Source of the DNA: Prevotella sp.
Lineage (GTDB): Bacteria > Bacteroidota > Bacteroidia > Bacteroidales > Bacteroidaceae
Assembly: GCA_016291085.1 (NCBI GenBank)
Contig: JAEEVW010000014.1
Location: 20,346-84,345, forward strand
DNA length: 64,000 bases
Direction: 5' to 3'
This document shows, in pieces, positions 46,825 through 55,780 of this stretch; the first letter of the stretch is position 1, and every line of letters begins with the position of its first letter. The translations under genes and the position numbers were made by a program. The notes beneath the pieces were generated by a model. That model made no database searches. It saw only the letters and a program-made list of their open reading frames with translations, and was not told the origin of the DNA.

Positions 46825-48786
46825 ATGAAGAAATCATTGATGTCTGCTGTGGCACTGGCCTTTGCCGTGCTGACAGCTCAAGCTACCGAGAAAACATTCC
46901 AGAGTCCCGACGGCCACATGGCTGTCACCGTTACCGACGAGGGTGGCCGCCCTGCCTATCAGGTCGCACTCGACGGCACCACGTTCATCGAGCGTTCACC
47001 GTTGGGCGTGAAGATGAACTTCGGTGACCTCTCGCAGGGCCTTACCCTGAAGGACTGCCAGGTCACTACCGTGCGCGACGAATATTCGCTGAAAACCATC
47101 AAGCGCAGCCACGTCAGCTACGAGGCTACCGAGGCTGTCTGCCAGTTCGAGCAGAAGGGCCGTCCTGCCCTCGACGTCATCTTCCGCGTGACGGGTCGCG
47201 ATGTCGCTTACCGCTATAAGATCTATGGTGGAAAGAAGGACATGTTCAGCGCTGTTGTCGAGAGTGAAGCCAGCAGCTTCGTGCTGCCGCAGGGCACCAC
47301 TACCTTCCTCTGTCCGCAGGTGAAGCCCATGGGTGGCTTTGCCCGTACCTATCCCAGCTACGAGACCGCCTACACCTGGGACGACCAGCCCGGCAAGAAC
47401 GGCTGGGGTCAGGGCTACACATTCCCCTGCCTGTTCAAAGTTCCTGCAGGTTGGATCATCATTTCTGAAACCGGCACCGACGGCAACTACGTGGGCTGCG
47501 CGCTGCAGAACGATGGCGATACCAAATATAGCATTGCCTTCCCTCAAAAGGAAGAAATGGACGGCTGGGGCACTCCCACGGCCAGCGTCTCGCTGCCTGC
47601 CCTCACTCCTTGGCGTACTATGACCCTTGGCACCACGCTGGCTCCCATTGTCGAGACCACCGTGGCTAACGACCTCGTCGAGCCTAAATACAAAGCTTCT
47701 CGTGATTATTCCTACGGTAAGGGAACCTGGTCGTGGATTATCCGCATGGACGGCAGCTGCAACTACGACGAGCAGAAGGAGTACATCGATTTCTCGGCCG
47801 CTCTGGGCTACCGTTCCGTGCTCGTCGATGCCCATTGGGATTCGCAGATTGGCTACGACCGCGTTGCCGAACTGTCGCGCTATGCCCAGTCGAAGGGCGT
47901 CGGCCTGTTCCTGTGGTACAACAGCAACGGCTCTTGGAACGACGCTCCTCAGGGGCCTCGCCACAAGATGGACCGCTCCGCCGTTCGTCGCAAGGAGATG
48001 CAGTGGATGCACGATAATGGCATCCTCGGCATCAAGGTTGACTTCTTCGGTGGCGACAAGCAGGCCATGATGCAACTCTACGAGGACATCCTCACCGATG
48101 CCAATGAGTTCGGAATGCAGTGCATCTTCCACGGCTGCACCCTGCCCCGCGGTTGGGAGCGCATGTATCCTAACTACGTGGCCTCCGAGGCTGTGCTGGC
48201 CTCCGAGAACCTCAGTTTCGGACAGAACAACTGTGATGCTGAGGCTAAGAACGGCTGTACGCACGTCTTCATCCGCAACACCGTCGCCTCGATGGACTTC
48301 GGTGGCTCCGCCCTCAACAAGCGCTACAGCACTGGCAACGATCGCGGCACCTACCGTCGCACCAGCGATGTCTATGCCCTGGCCACCGCCGTGCTGTTCC
48401 AGAGTAGCGTCCAGCACTTTGCCCTGGCTCCCAACAACCTCACCGATGCCCCCGCCTGGGCTATCGACTTCATGAAGCAGGTTCCCACCACGTGGGACGA
48501 GGTACGCTTCATCGACGGCTATCCTGGTAAGTATGCTATTATTGCCCGTCGTGCTGGCGACAAGTGGTATGTGGCAGGCATTAATGCCGAGCAGCAGCCG
48601 CTGAAAAAGACCATCACCCTGCCCATGTTTGCCAAGGACACCCAACTCACCGTCTATGCCGACGATCCGAAGTATACCAACGACCCCACCCTCACAGGTA
48701 CCGTTCGTCAGGTCAAGCAGAACAAGCGTCAGCAAATCACCGTCACCATCCCCCAGAACGGCGGTCTGGTCATCGTCAACCAGTAA
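46825..48786 (+). CDS. GH97 glycosidase, retaining alpha-galactosidase-like
   Basis: 653 residues. Signal peptide (MKKSLMSAVALAFAVLTAQA). N-terminal beta-sandwich, central (beta/alpha)8 barrel, C-terminal sheet, the GH97 layout. Asp406 in GIKVDFFGGDKQ is the position used as nucleophile by retaining members such as BT1871, rather than the two-Glu arrangement of the inverting SusB enzymes; Glu455 in VASEAVL may be the acid/base. Predicted to remove alpha-galactose (or related) residues. It starts 12 bases after the GH95 stop, and the third glycosidase follows. Confidence 0.92.
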   Translation: MKKSLMSAVALAFAVLTAQATEKTFQSPDGHMAVTVTDEGGRPAYQVALDGTTFIERSPLGVKMNFGDLSQGLTLKDCQVTTVRDEYSLKTIKRSHVSYEATEAVCQFEQKGRPALDVIFRVTGRDVAYRYKIYGGKKDMFSAVVESEASSFVLPQGTTTFLCPQVKPMGGFARTYPSYETAYTWDDQPGKNGWGQGYTFPCLFKVPAGWIIISETGTDGNYVGCALQNDGDTKYSIAFPQKEEMDGWGTPTASVSLPALTPWRTMTLGTTLAPIVETTVANDLVEPKYKASRDYSYGKGTWSWIIRMDGSCNYDEQKEYIDFSAALGYRSVLVDAHWDSQIGYDRVAELSRYAQSKGVGLFLWYNSNGSWNDAPQGPRHKMDRSAVRRKEMQWMHDNGILGIKVDFFGGDKQAMMQLYEDILTDANEFGMQCIFHGCTLPRGWERMYPNYVASEAVLASENLSFGQNNCDAEAKNGCTHVFIRNTVASMDFGGSALNKRYSTGNDRGTYRRTSDVYALATAVLFQSSVQHFALAPNNLTDAPAWAIDFMKQVPTTWDEVRFIDGYPGKYAIIARRAGDKWYVAGINAEQQPLKKTITLPMFAKDTQLTVYADDPKYTNDPTLTGTVRQVKQNKRQQITVTIPQNGGLVIVNQ

Positions 48787-48816
48787 CCCTATTGGCTTTG
48801 ACGAATTGGTATCGCT

Positions 48817-50187
48817 ATGACTATGCGGAAAATGATGGTGTTGGTAGCCCTGATGTGGGTGGCAGTGGCGGTGCAGGCAGCGACGCCAGAGGAGCTGCGG
48901 GAGCGGATTAAGAAGCACTGCTATGCGGACTATAAGCAGATGTACCGGCAGCCGGAGGGTGGGGCGCTGATATACCCCTACCTGACGCCTGGCAGCAGGC
49001 AGTATGCCCGCGTGCTGTGGGACTGGGACTCGTGGCTGTCGGACGTGGCCCTGCGGCAGATTCTGGCCGATACCGGATCGGACAGTGACAGGCGCGAGGC
49101 GCTGGTGTATGAGCAGGGCTGTGTGCTAAACTACCTGGCCTATACGTCGGAGGTCGACGGATATATGCCGATGGTGGTCGATGCGGAGAGCGACCCAGCG
49201 AAGATGAAACCCAAGGACATCTACGCCACGAACATGCACAAACCCGTCATTGCCCAGCATGCAGCATTCATCACGCAGCAGGGTGGGGGCGACGCCTCGT
49301 GGCTGCGCGAGGGTTTTTCGCGCATGCAGGCCTTCATCCGCAACTATCAGCAGCACCACCGCCACGAGGCTACGGGGCTGTTTTACTGGCAGGACGATCT
49401 GGCCATCGGTGTCGACAACGACCCGTCGACCTTCTTCCGTCCGAAACGTAGTTCCGCATCGGTATACTTGAACTGTCTGATGGTGCGCGAATTGCAGGCT
49501 ATGGCCTATCTGGCCGGACGCCTGGAGATGACGGAGGCGGCGCGGCAGTATGAGGCCGATGCCGAGGCGCTGCGCGAGGCCGTTCGGACGCACTGTTGGG
49601 ACGAGAAGGATGGTATGTACTACTCGGTAGACCTGAACCTGTTGCCCTATACCGGCGAGCCACAAATCATCTTCGGCAAGCCCTTCGTGCTGCACAAGGG
49701 GGCACCGCGAGACTATCCCTGCCTGATTCAGCGACTGGGTTCCTGGTCGGGATTCATGGCGCTGTGGGCTGGCATTGCCACTCCCGAACAGGCTCAGCGT
49801 ATGGTGTGCGAGAACCTGCTGGACCCTCGGACCTTCTGGGCACCCTATGGCGTGCGCACGCTGTCGAAACTGGAGAAGATGTACAACCTGCTGGCGACGA
49901 ACAATCCCTCGAACTGGCAGGGACCCATCTGGGGCATCTCGAACTATATGGTGTTCCGCGGTCTGGCCGACTACGGATTCGAGCAGGAAGCGCGCCAGAT
50001 GGCCGAGAAGACCATCGCGCTGTTTGGCGACGACCTGCAGCGTGAAGGTGCTCTGCACGAATACTACAACCCCGACACCGGCGAGCCCATCATGAACAAA
50101 GGTTTCCAAAACTGGAACTACCTGGTGCTGAACATGATTGCCTGGGTGGAAGGCCGTCCGGTGGTCAGGGAATTTGCGAAGAAGTGA
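48817..50187 (+). CDS. (alpha/alpha)6-barrel glycoside hydrolase (MGH1/trehalase-like)
   Basis: 456 residues. Signal peptide (MRKMMVLVALMWVAVAVQA, preceded by MT). The protein resembles the glucosidase/trehalase-like clan: LWDWDSWLSDVALRQ at about 67-81, FYWQDDLAIGVDNDPSTFFRP (general acid region) at about 189-209, a WQGPIWGISNYMVFRGLADYGF motif at about 368-389 and GALHEYYNPDTGEPIMNKGFQNWNYL near the end, with likely catalytic Asp and Glu. Exact activity (glucosidase, mannosidase or other) is not readable. It is 30 bases after the GH97 gene, completing the operon. Confidence 0.85.
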   Translation: MTMRKMMVLVALMWVAVAVQAATPEELRERIKKHCYADYKQMYRQPEGGALIYPYLTPGSRQYARVLWDWDSWLSDVALRQILADTGSDSDRREALVYEQGCVLNYLAYTSEVDGYMPMVVDAESDPAKMKPKDIYATNMHKPVIAQHAAFITQQGGGDASWLREGFSRMQAFIRNYQQHHRHEATGLFYWQDDLAIGVDNDPSTFFRPKRSSASVYLNCLMVRELQAMAYLAGRLEMTEAARQYEADAEALREAVRTHCWDEKDGMYYSVDLNLLPYTGEPQIIFGKPFVLHKGAPRDYPCLIQRLGSWSGFMALWAGIATPEQAQRMVCENLLDPRTFWAPYGVRTLSKLEKMYNLLATNNPSNWQGPIWGISNYMVFRGLADYGFEQEARQMAEKTIALFGDDLQREGALHEYYNPDTGEPIMNKGFQNWNYLVLNMIAWVEGRPVVREFAKK

Positions 50188-50246
50188 ATATTTATGCGTG
50201 CTTTGACTATGTTAAGATGTATAAATCTCAGAAAAGCGCAAATTTA

Positions 50247-50278
50247 TTTGGTTTTTCGTTCGATTTGCACTATCTTTG
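50247..50278 (+). promoter_or_regulatory. Promoter of asd
   Basis: TTTG (50247-50250) and TATCTTTG (50271-50278), 20 bases apart. Confidence 0.87.
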
Positions 50279-50315
50279 CAGTCCGAAAGTATAAACATAG
50301 GAAAAGAATAGGTTT

Positions 50316-51329
50316 ATGAAAGTAGCAATTGTGGGTGCCTCAGGCGCCGTAGGCCAGGAGTTCCTGCGCCTGCTTGATGAGAGAAATTTCCCGATGGATG
50401 AACTTGTGCTGTTTGGCTCAGAACGCTCAGCTGGTACGAAGTATACTTTCCGTGGTAAGGAGCTGACCGTGAAGCTGTTGCAGCACAACGACGACTTCAA
50501 GGATATCGATATCGCCTTTACCTCAGCTGGTGCCGGTACGTCGAAGGAGTTTGCCGAAACGATTACCAAGTATGGCGCTGTGATGATTGACAACTCGAGT
50601 GCGTTCCGCATGGACGACGATGTGCCCTTGGTAGTGCCCGAGTGTAATGCCGAGGATGCGCTGAAGCGTCCCCGTGGCATCATTGCCAACCCCAACTGTA
50701 CAACGATCATGATGGTGGTGGTGCTGCAGCCCCTGGAGAACATCTCACACATCAAGCGCATCCACGTCTCTTCGTATCAGAGTGCATCGGGTGCCGGTGC
50801 TGCCGCCATGGCCGAACTGCAGCAGCAGTACAAGGAGATGGTTGAGGACGGTGAGGTGAAGACGATTAAAAAATTCCCCCATCAGCTGGCCTACAACGTC
50901 ATTCCGCAGATCGATGTGTTCCAGCCCAACGGCTACACGAAGGAGGAGATGAAGATGTACAACGAGACCCGCAAGATTATGCATACCGACGCCAAGTGCT
51001 CGGCTATGTGTGTGCGTGTCAGCTCGTTGCGCAGCCACTCGGAGAGCGTATGGATTGAAACCGAACGACCCATCAGCGTAGAGGAAGCTCAGAAGGCTAT
51101 TGCCGCTGCCCCTGGTTGTACGCTGGTCGACGATCCCAGCACGCTGACATACCCCATGCCGCTGGAGACTGCCGGCAAGGACGACGTCTTCGTAGGTCGT
51201 GTGCGCAAGGACCTCAGCGACGAGAACGGTCTGACCTTCTGGCTCTCTGGCGACCAGATTCGCAAGGGTGCCGCACTCAACGCCGTTCAGATTGGGGAGT
51301 ACCTCATAAAGGTGGGCAACGTAAAATAA
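50316..51329 (+). CDS. asd: Aspartate-semialdehyde dehydrogenase
   Basis: 337 residues. NADP-binding GASGAVGQE at residues 7-15, catalytic Cys128 in NPNCTT, and the [14 protein letters not shown] motif. Reduces aspartyl phosphate to aspartate semialdehyde on the path to lysine/diaminopimelate, threonine and methionine. Cytoplasmic, single gene with its own promoter; unrelated in role to the glycosidases and secreted proteins around it. Confidence 0.98.
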   Translation: MKVAIVGASGAVGQEFLRLLDERNFPMDELVLFGSERSAGTKYTFRGKELTVKLLQHNDDFKDIDIAFTSAGAGTSKEFAETITKYGAVMIDNSSAFRMDDDVPLVVPECNAEDALKRPRGIIANPNCTTIMMVVVLQPLENISHIKRIHVSSYQSASGAGAAAMAELQQQYKEMVEDGEVKTIKKFPHQLAYNVIPQIDVFQPNGYTKEEMKMYNETRKIMHTDAKCSAMCVRVSSLRSHSESVWIETERPISVEEAQKAIAAAPGCTLVDDPSTLTYPMPLETAGKDDVFVGRVRKDLSDENGLTFWLSGDQIRKGAALNAVQIGEYLIKVGNVK

Positions 51330-51341
51330 CCACTATTAGGT

Positions 51342-51396
51342 GTTGCATATTTCAAAAATAATGTGTACTTTTGCAGGCGCAAAGGTGCACATTATA
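51342..51396 (+). promoter_or_regulatory. Promoter with an 18-bp dyad over the -7 box, copy 1
   Basis: GTTG (51342-51345) and TACTTTTG (51366-51373), 20 bases apart. AATAATGTGTACTTTTGC (51357-51374) is mirrored by GCAAAGGTGCACATTATA (51379-51396) around AGGC, with three differences. A near-identical copy precedes the paralogous gene at 52736. Confidence 0.75.
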
Positions 51397-51417
51397 TATT
51401 TTAAACCAAATATGCTT

Positions 51418-52647
51418 ATGAAGAAGATTTCTGCTCTGTTTTTAATGCTTACGGCATTATTGATGCTGCCGCAGACGGTTAGTGGACAGACCGTTGTGGA
51501 GTTTGATTTCCTCAACAACAGCCTGAATTTGCCAATAGGTAATGCTGAAAATTTGAACGCTGGCAACCTTGCTGGAAAATTCATCGGAACCAATGGTGTG
51601 ATTCTCAGTTTTGTCAACTCTCCTACCATGCCTACCCGCTATTACTACAATGCAGGTAAAAACCAGCTTCAATTGATTAAAGGTGGTCAGATTCGCTTTT
51701 CAGTTACTGAAGGCAAGGCGATTACCAAGATTGAGATTACTCCCGTTGCCGCCACAAACAACAAATGGGATGTTGACAATGGAGTGGGCACGCTGAGCGA
51801 AGACAAACTGACATGGGAAGGTAATGTCACTACAGTACGCTTTACCGCCAATGGTGCATTGTATCTGACAAAGATTCTTGTTACTATTGCTGACAAAAAT
51901 GATGCCACAGTTACTCCCGACTATACCGAGGAATATACGGAAGCAGCATCACTGGCCGAGTTCAATAAGGTGGAAAATGGTAAGCTTGTCAGACTGAATC
52001 TGAACAACGCCGTCATCACCAGCGGCATGGTAAACGGTTGGGGTCACTACGTACAGGATGCTACGGCTGGTGCCCATTTCTACTGCACAGGTCTTACCTT
52101 CGAGGTGAACGACGCCATCAATGGATTTGTCTTTGTCAGGAAGGACTTCAACCAGCCCGGACCTCGTATCGCTATGACAGAGTTCACCAATGCAATGACT
52201 ATCAATGTCACGCATGGTGCCACTTATACTCCTGTAGAGGGTTCTTTGGCCGAGGTGGTTACTGCAGCCAACGTCAACAGGGTCATTAAGTTGACTGGTG
52301 TCGCTGTCAAGGGTACTGCTGAGACAGAGGCTACCATTACTTCCGGCGACCAGACACTGGCCATCAGTAACGGAAAGACAAACTATGCACCATACGTATA
52401 CAAAGAGGACCTCTCGAGTGTAGATTACGCAAAGGCCACTGTCACTGGTATCCTGTGGACGAATACGAAGGGTGATGTCTTTAAGCTCTATCCGCTGTCT
52501 ATCACCGATGAGAGTGGCGCGAGCATCAGCACCGTCAATGTTACCGATGTGAATAGCGTTCAGATCTACAACCTGCAGGGTGTTCGACTGGGTCAGCTGC
52601 AGCGTGGCATCAATATCGTCAATGGTAAAAAGGTCATTAAAAAATAG
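51418..52647 (+). CDS. Secreted protein of unknown function, paralogue A, with sorting-like tail
   Basis: 409 residues from the ATG at 51418; an upstream in-frame ATG lies in the promoter. Signal peptide (MKKISALFLMLTALLMLPQTVSG). The mature part is all-beta: a first module with KAITKIEITP and TVRFTANGALYLTKILVTIADKN, then an OB-like module (SLAEFNKVENGKLVRLNLNNA .. GHYVQDATAGAHFYC). The end has SVQIYNLQGVRLGQLQRGIN and a KKVIKK terminus, the same tail as the two following genes, similar to short type IX secretion C-terminal domains. Function not recognised; surface exposure is inferred. Confidence 0.8.
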   Translation: MKKISALFLMLTALLMLPQTVSGQTVVEFDFLNNSLNLPIGNAENLNAGNLAGKFIGTNGVILSFVNSPTMPTRYYYNAGKNQLQLIKGGQIRFSVTEGKAITKIEITPVAATNNKWDVDNGVGTLSEDKLTWEGNVTTVRFTANGALYLTKILVTIADKNDATVTPDYTEEYTEAASLAEFNKVENGKLVRLNLNNAVITSGMVNGWGHYVQDATAGAHFYCTGLTFEVNDAINGFVFVRKDFNQPGPRIAMTEFTNAMTINVTHGATYTPVEGSLAEVVTAANVNRVIKLTGVAVKGTAETEATITSGDQTLAISNGKTNYAPYVYKEDLSSVDYAKATVTGILWTNTKGDVFKLYPLSITDESGASISTVNVTDVNSVQIYNLQGVRLGQLQRGINIVNGKKVIKK

Positions 52648-52659
52648 CCATAATTAGGT

Positions 52660-52714
52660 ATTGCATATTAAAAAAATAATGTGTACTTTTGCAGGCGCAA
52701 AGGTGCACATTATT
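52660..52714 (+). promoter_or_regulatory. Promoter with an 18-bp dyad over the -7 box, copy 2
   Basis: ATTG (52660-52663) and TACTTTTG (52684-52691), 20 bases apart; dyad arms 52675-52692 and 52697-52714, the latter with two G-for-A differences. Nearly identical to copy 1 over about 75 bases. Confidence 0.78.
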
Positions 52715-52735
52715 ATTTTTAAAGAACATAAGCTT

Positions 52736-54991
52736 ATGAAGAAAATTTCTACTTTATTTTTGATGCTGTCGGCACTGCTGATGTTGCCGTTGACAGCAAG
52801 TGCAGAGGAAGTAACGTTTGACTTCCAGAATAATCCTCTGAATTGGCCTGTTGGCGAGGGCGCCAATTTCGCAGATGGCAATCTGACGGCGCCATTGGTG
52901 GTTGACGGTGTGTCGCTGACCAATGTTCAGGGCGATGCCAAACAGCCTGCCCGTCTGATGAAGGACAACAGTGGTGTCACTGCGTTGTATGTTTATAAGA
53001 GTGGTTCTATCAAGTTCAATGCTCCTGAAGGCAAGGCCTTGACAAAGATTGAGGTCACTATGAAGAGTGGCTCTTTTGACTTGACAGCCAGTACAGGTGC
53101 TGTTGCTGACAATGTGTGGACAGGCAATGCAACGGAAGTATTGTTTACCTCTTCAGCGACTCGCCAGATGTTTAAGATGGTTGTTACCATCGCTGATAAG
53201 AACAGCGATACTGTAGAGCCCGCTGCTGTGAACTATGACGTGGAGGCTGCCAATTTTGCTGCCTTCAATGCCGTAGAGGATGGAAAGAACGTCAAGCTGA
53301 CACTCAGCAATGCCAGAGTGAATGGTGCGAAAGGTGGCAGCTATTACGTGGAGGATGCCTCTGGTGCAACAGTTATCAAGGGCGTCACGCTGACTGCTGG
53401 TACTGCCCTGAACGGCTATATCATCGGTAAGAAGAGCACAGACAACACGATTGACTATATGAACGATCCTGCTGTGGCAGTGGAATACCAGCTGACTGCT
53501 ACCGATGCTTCTACGTTTGAAGCTACCGCAACGACATTGAATGGTACGGTGATGACGGGTGCTGAGGCTGCTGCACAGGCTAACTATGGCCGACTGATTA
53601 CGCTGGAGAATGTCGCTATCAGCGGCAGTGGCCAGAACAAGACATTGACGGTAGACGGCACCGCTCTGCCCGTCAAGGCACGCGACTATATGAGTGTGCT
53701 ACCTACGGACTATGCTTGGCCCGAGAAAGCCAGCAAGATTACGGGTGTGCTGATCTATTACATGACAGGTTGGTTCCTCATGCCCATCTCTGCAGATGCT
53801 ATTGTGGCTGCTGGTGTTCAGCCCACAGAGGTGACCTTCGACTTCGGCAATGGCAGTCTGATGACTCCTGGCACAAAGCTGACAGACCCTGCAGGCTTTA
53901 TTTTCAATAAGACATTTACGGTAGACAATGTGGCTCTGCAGGTGACTGCCGGTTCGGCCCAGTCTGCCATCTTTACGGACTCAAGTAGGGGTACGTGTCT
54001 GGCTATGTTCCCCATGTATGCCATGATGGGTATTACGGCTCCTGAGGGCTATGCTGTCACGAAGATTGAGTTCACACAGGCAGGCACTGGCGACCTGAAC
54101 ATGACTCCTGTCGTGGGTACTGTCGACGATCATACTTGGACAGGCAATGCTGACGTGGTTTACTTCACAATGCCTCAGAGTCAGGGTACGGCTTATCTGT
54201 CAAAGGTAACGGTTACGCTGGCTGCTAAGAATGCCGAAACCGTGACTGCCACTATTGACTATACCGAATGTGCCAACATTGCTGCCTTTAACGCCTTGGA
54301 AGGAGGCACAGCTGCAAAGGTGACGCTGACAGACGCTGAGGTGATAGGTATCTCTGCCAACGGCTATGGTACTGCATGGATTCAGGATGCCACGGGTGGT
54401 TGCCTCATTCAGTACTGCTCGCTCATCACTGGCCTGCAGGAAAAGACCAAACTGAATGGTACCGTATATGTCATCTTACGCAAGAATGCCGGTAACGCTC
54501 AGATGAAGGAAGCCATTGATACGCCGAAGAGCAGTCTGCAGGCAGAAACGATCAGTGATTATACTATGGTTGAGGGTTCACTCGCTGAGGTGAATGTCGC
54601 TGCCAACCTGAATAAGGTGGTGAAGATTACAGGTGCTTCGTTCGTTGCCACCAGTGCTACAGCAGGTACGCTGACGCAGGGTGATGCGACGATTACTGTC
54701 AACAACGGCACAGCTACTGCCAACCAGCAGTTGCATAAGATTACGGATACTTGGACAAAGGATGTAACCAAGATGGACAATGTTACCATCGTGGCCATCT
54801 TGACAGCTAAGTCGGCCACTGAGAATCAATTGCTGCCTATCAGTATGACTGAAGAAACCAGTACTGGCATCAGCTCAGTCAGTGTTTCCGATATGGACAA
54901 CGTTCAGATATATAACCTTCAGGGTGTTCGCATGAATAGCCTGCAGAAGGGTATTAATATCGTGAATGGCCGTAAGGTTGTGATAAAGTAA
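52736..54991 (+). CDS. Secreted protein of unknown function, paralogue B (two tandem modules)
   Basis: 751 residues from the ATG at 52736. Signal peptide (MKKISTLFLMLSALLMLPLTASA). It contains two copies of the module pair found once in paralogue A: EVTFDFQN/EVTFDFGN starts, KALTKIEVTM/AVTKIEFTQ strands, IADKN/LAAKN linkers and the AFNAVEDGKNVKLTLSNA/AFNALEGGTAAKVTLTDA OB-like starts. The tail (NVQIYNLQGVRMNSLQKGIN, ending in KVVIK) matches its neighbours. Duplication of gene and promoter from a common ancestor with A is likely. Probably surface-exposed; no known enzyme motif. Confidence 0.8.
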   Translation: MKKISTLFLMLSALLMLPLTASAEEVTFDFQNNPLNWPVGEGANFADGNLTAPLVVDGVSLTNVQGDAKQPARLMKDNSGVTALYVYKSGSIKFNAPEGKALTKIEVTMKSGSFDLTASTGAVADNVWTGNATEVLFTSSATRQMFKMVVTIADKNSDTVEPAAVNYDVEAANFAAFNAVEDGKNVKLTLSNARVNGAKGGSYYVEDASGATVIKGVTLTAGTALNGYIIGKKSTDNTIDYMNDPAVAVEYQLTATDASTFEATATTLNGTVMTGAEAAAQANYGRLITLENVAISGSGQNKTLTVDGTALPVKARDYMSVLPTDYAWPEKASKITGVLIYYMTGWFLMPISADAIVAAGVQPTEVTFDFGNGSLMTPGTKLTDPAGFIFNKTFTVDNVALQVTAGSAQSAIFTDSSRGTCLAMFPMYAMMGITAPEGYAVTKIEFTQAGTGDLNMTPVVGTVDDHTWTGNADVVYFTMPQSQGTAYLSKVTVTLAAKNAETVTATIDYTECANIAAFNALEGGTAAKVTLTDAEVIGISANGYGTAWIQDATGGCLIQYCSLITGLQEKTKLNGTVYVILRKNAGNAQMKEAIDTPKSSLQAETISDYTMVEGSLAEVNVAANLNKVVKITGASFVATSATAGTLTQGDATITVNNGTATANQQLHKITDTWTKDVTKMDNVTIVAILTAKSATENQLLPISMTEETSTGISSVSVSDMDNVQIYNLQGVRMNSLQKGINIVNGRKVVIK

Positions 54992-55012
54992 TTATGTGCT
55001 ATTTGACAAGAA

Positions 55013-55723
55013 ATGATTAGAAAAGCTATATTGCTATGTAGCGCCTGTCTGCTTTTTAGCGGACAGGCGTCTGCACAGATTCTGGAGCAGCTCGCTGGTA
55101 ATTGGAAGTTCATTGCCAGTCCTTTTGAGGGCGGCAGCGAGGAAATCGAATTCACTGCCACTGCTTCTGCAGACGGAACGGGACTTGTCTGTCATGCAGA
55201 CAAGTTCCTGGTCAGGGCCAGTCAGCCTTATGCTGCCGATTGGAAACTCGCTGTAGAACAGAATGGCGAGAACATCCGATTGGGATGGGTGCTCGATGCC
55301 GAGAATCCCGCCTCGTCACAGGAGTATCAGGAGCCTGCAACGAGTTATGTGTTGGGAGGCAAAAATGCTGATGGTGACCATCGCTATATCTATCTGCTGA
55401 CAGAGAATATCGATACCCAGAAGCTGGAGGGTATGACGCTCTGGAGTGACTGGCAGTCTGCTGGCAGCACCACATTCTCGCTACCCAAAACCCAGCAGAT
55501 CTACGCTGTCGTCAGTCCTTATAAGCCCTACAATGGGGCAGTGGGCTATGCGGAAATCTGGGCAAGTGTGAAAGTGCAGAAGGCGGAAAGTGCAGGTATT
55601 GCCGAGGTGAATAATGCCACGCAATCAGCGAATGCACCAGTTTATAGTCTCCAGGGTGTTCGCATGAACCAGCTGCAGCGCGGCATCAATATCGTCAATG
55701 GTAAAAAGGTCGTGATTAAGTAA
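55013..55723 (+). CDS. Secreted beta-rich protein with the same tail
   Basis: 236 residues. Signal peptide (MIRKAILLCSACLLFSGQASAQ). A beta-rich domain (LAGNWKFIASPFEGGSEEIEFTATAS .. YIYLLTENIDTQKLEGMTLWSDWQ) of unknown function, then SLQGVRMNQLQRGINIVNGK and KVVIK, nearly the same tail as paralogues A and B at both protein and DNA level. Located 21 bases after paralogue B with no promoter visible, so probably the same transcript. Ends at a bidirectional terminator. Confidence 0.78.
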   Translation: MIRKAILLCSACLLFSGQASAQILEQLAGNWKFIASPFEGGSEEIEFTATASADGTGLVCHADKFLVRASQPYAADWKLAVEQNGENIRLGWVLDAENPASSQEYQEPATSYVLGGKNADGDHRYIYLLTENIDTQKLEGMTLWSDWQSAGSTTFSLPKTQQIYAVVSPYKPYNGAVGYAEIWASVKVQKAESAGIAEVNNATQSANAPVYSLQGVRMNQLQRGINIVNGKKVVIK

Positions 55724-55746
55724 TCATTTACCTTGAAGCAAATAAA

Positions 55747-55780
55747 GAGGTCTGAGTTTTGGCTCAGACCTCTCTTTTTA
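55747..55780. terminator. Bidirectional terminator between convergent genes
   Basis: GAGGTCTGAG (55747-55756) and CTCAGACCTC (55763-55772) pair perfectly; TCTTTTT follows on the plus strand and an A-rich flank gives Ts on the minus strand. Confidence 0.88.

Noticed and set aside
46996..48918. A 640-codon open frame on the minus strand
   Set aside because: It is antisense to the GH97 gene, which has full family motifs and a signal peptide; the antisense protein has no recognisable domain and arises from GC-rich codon bias.
51340..51417. Upstream in-frame starts of paralogues A and B
   Set aside because: They lie within the promoter and dyad and would place residues before the signal peptide; the starts at 51418 and 52736 fit better.
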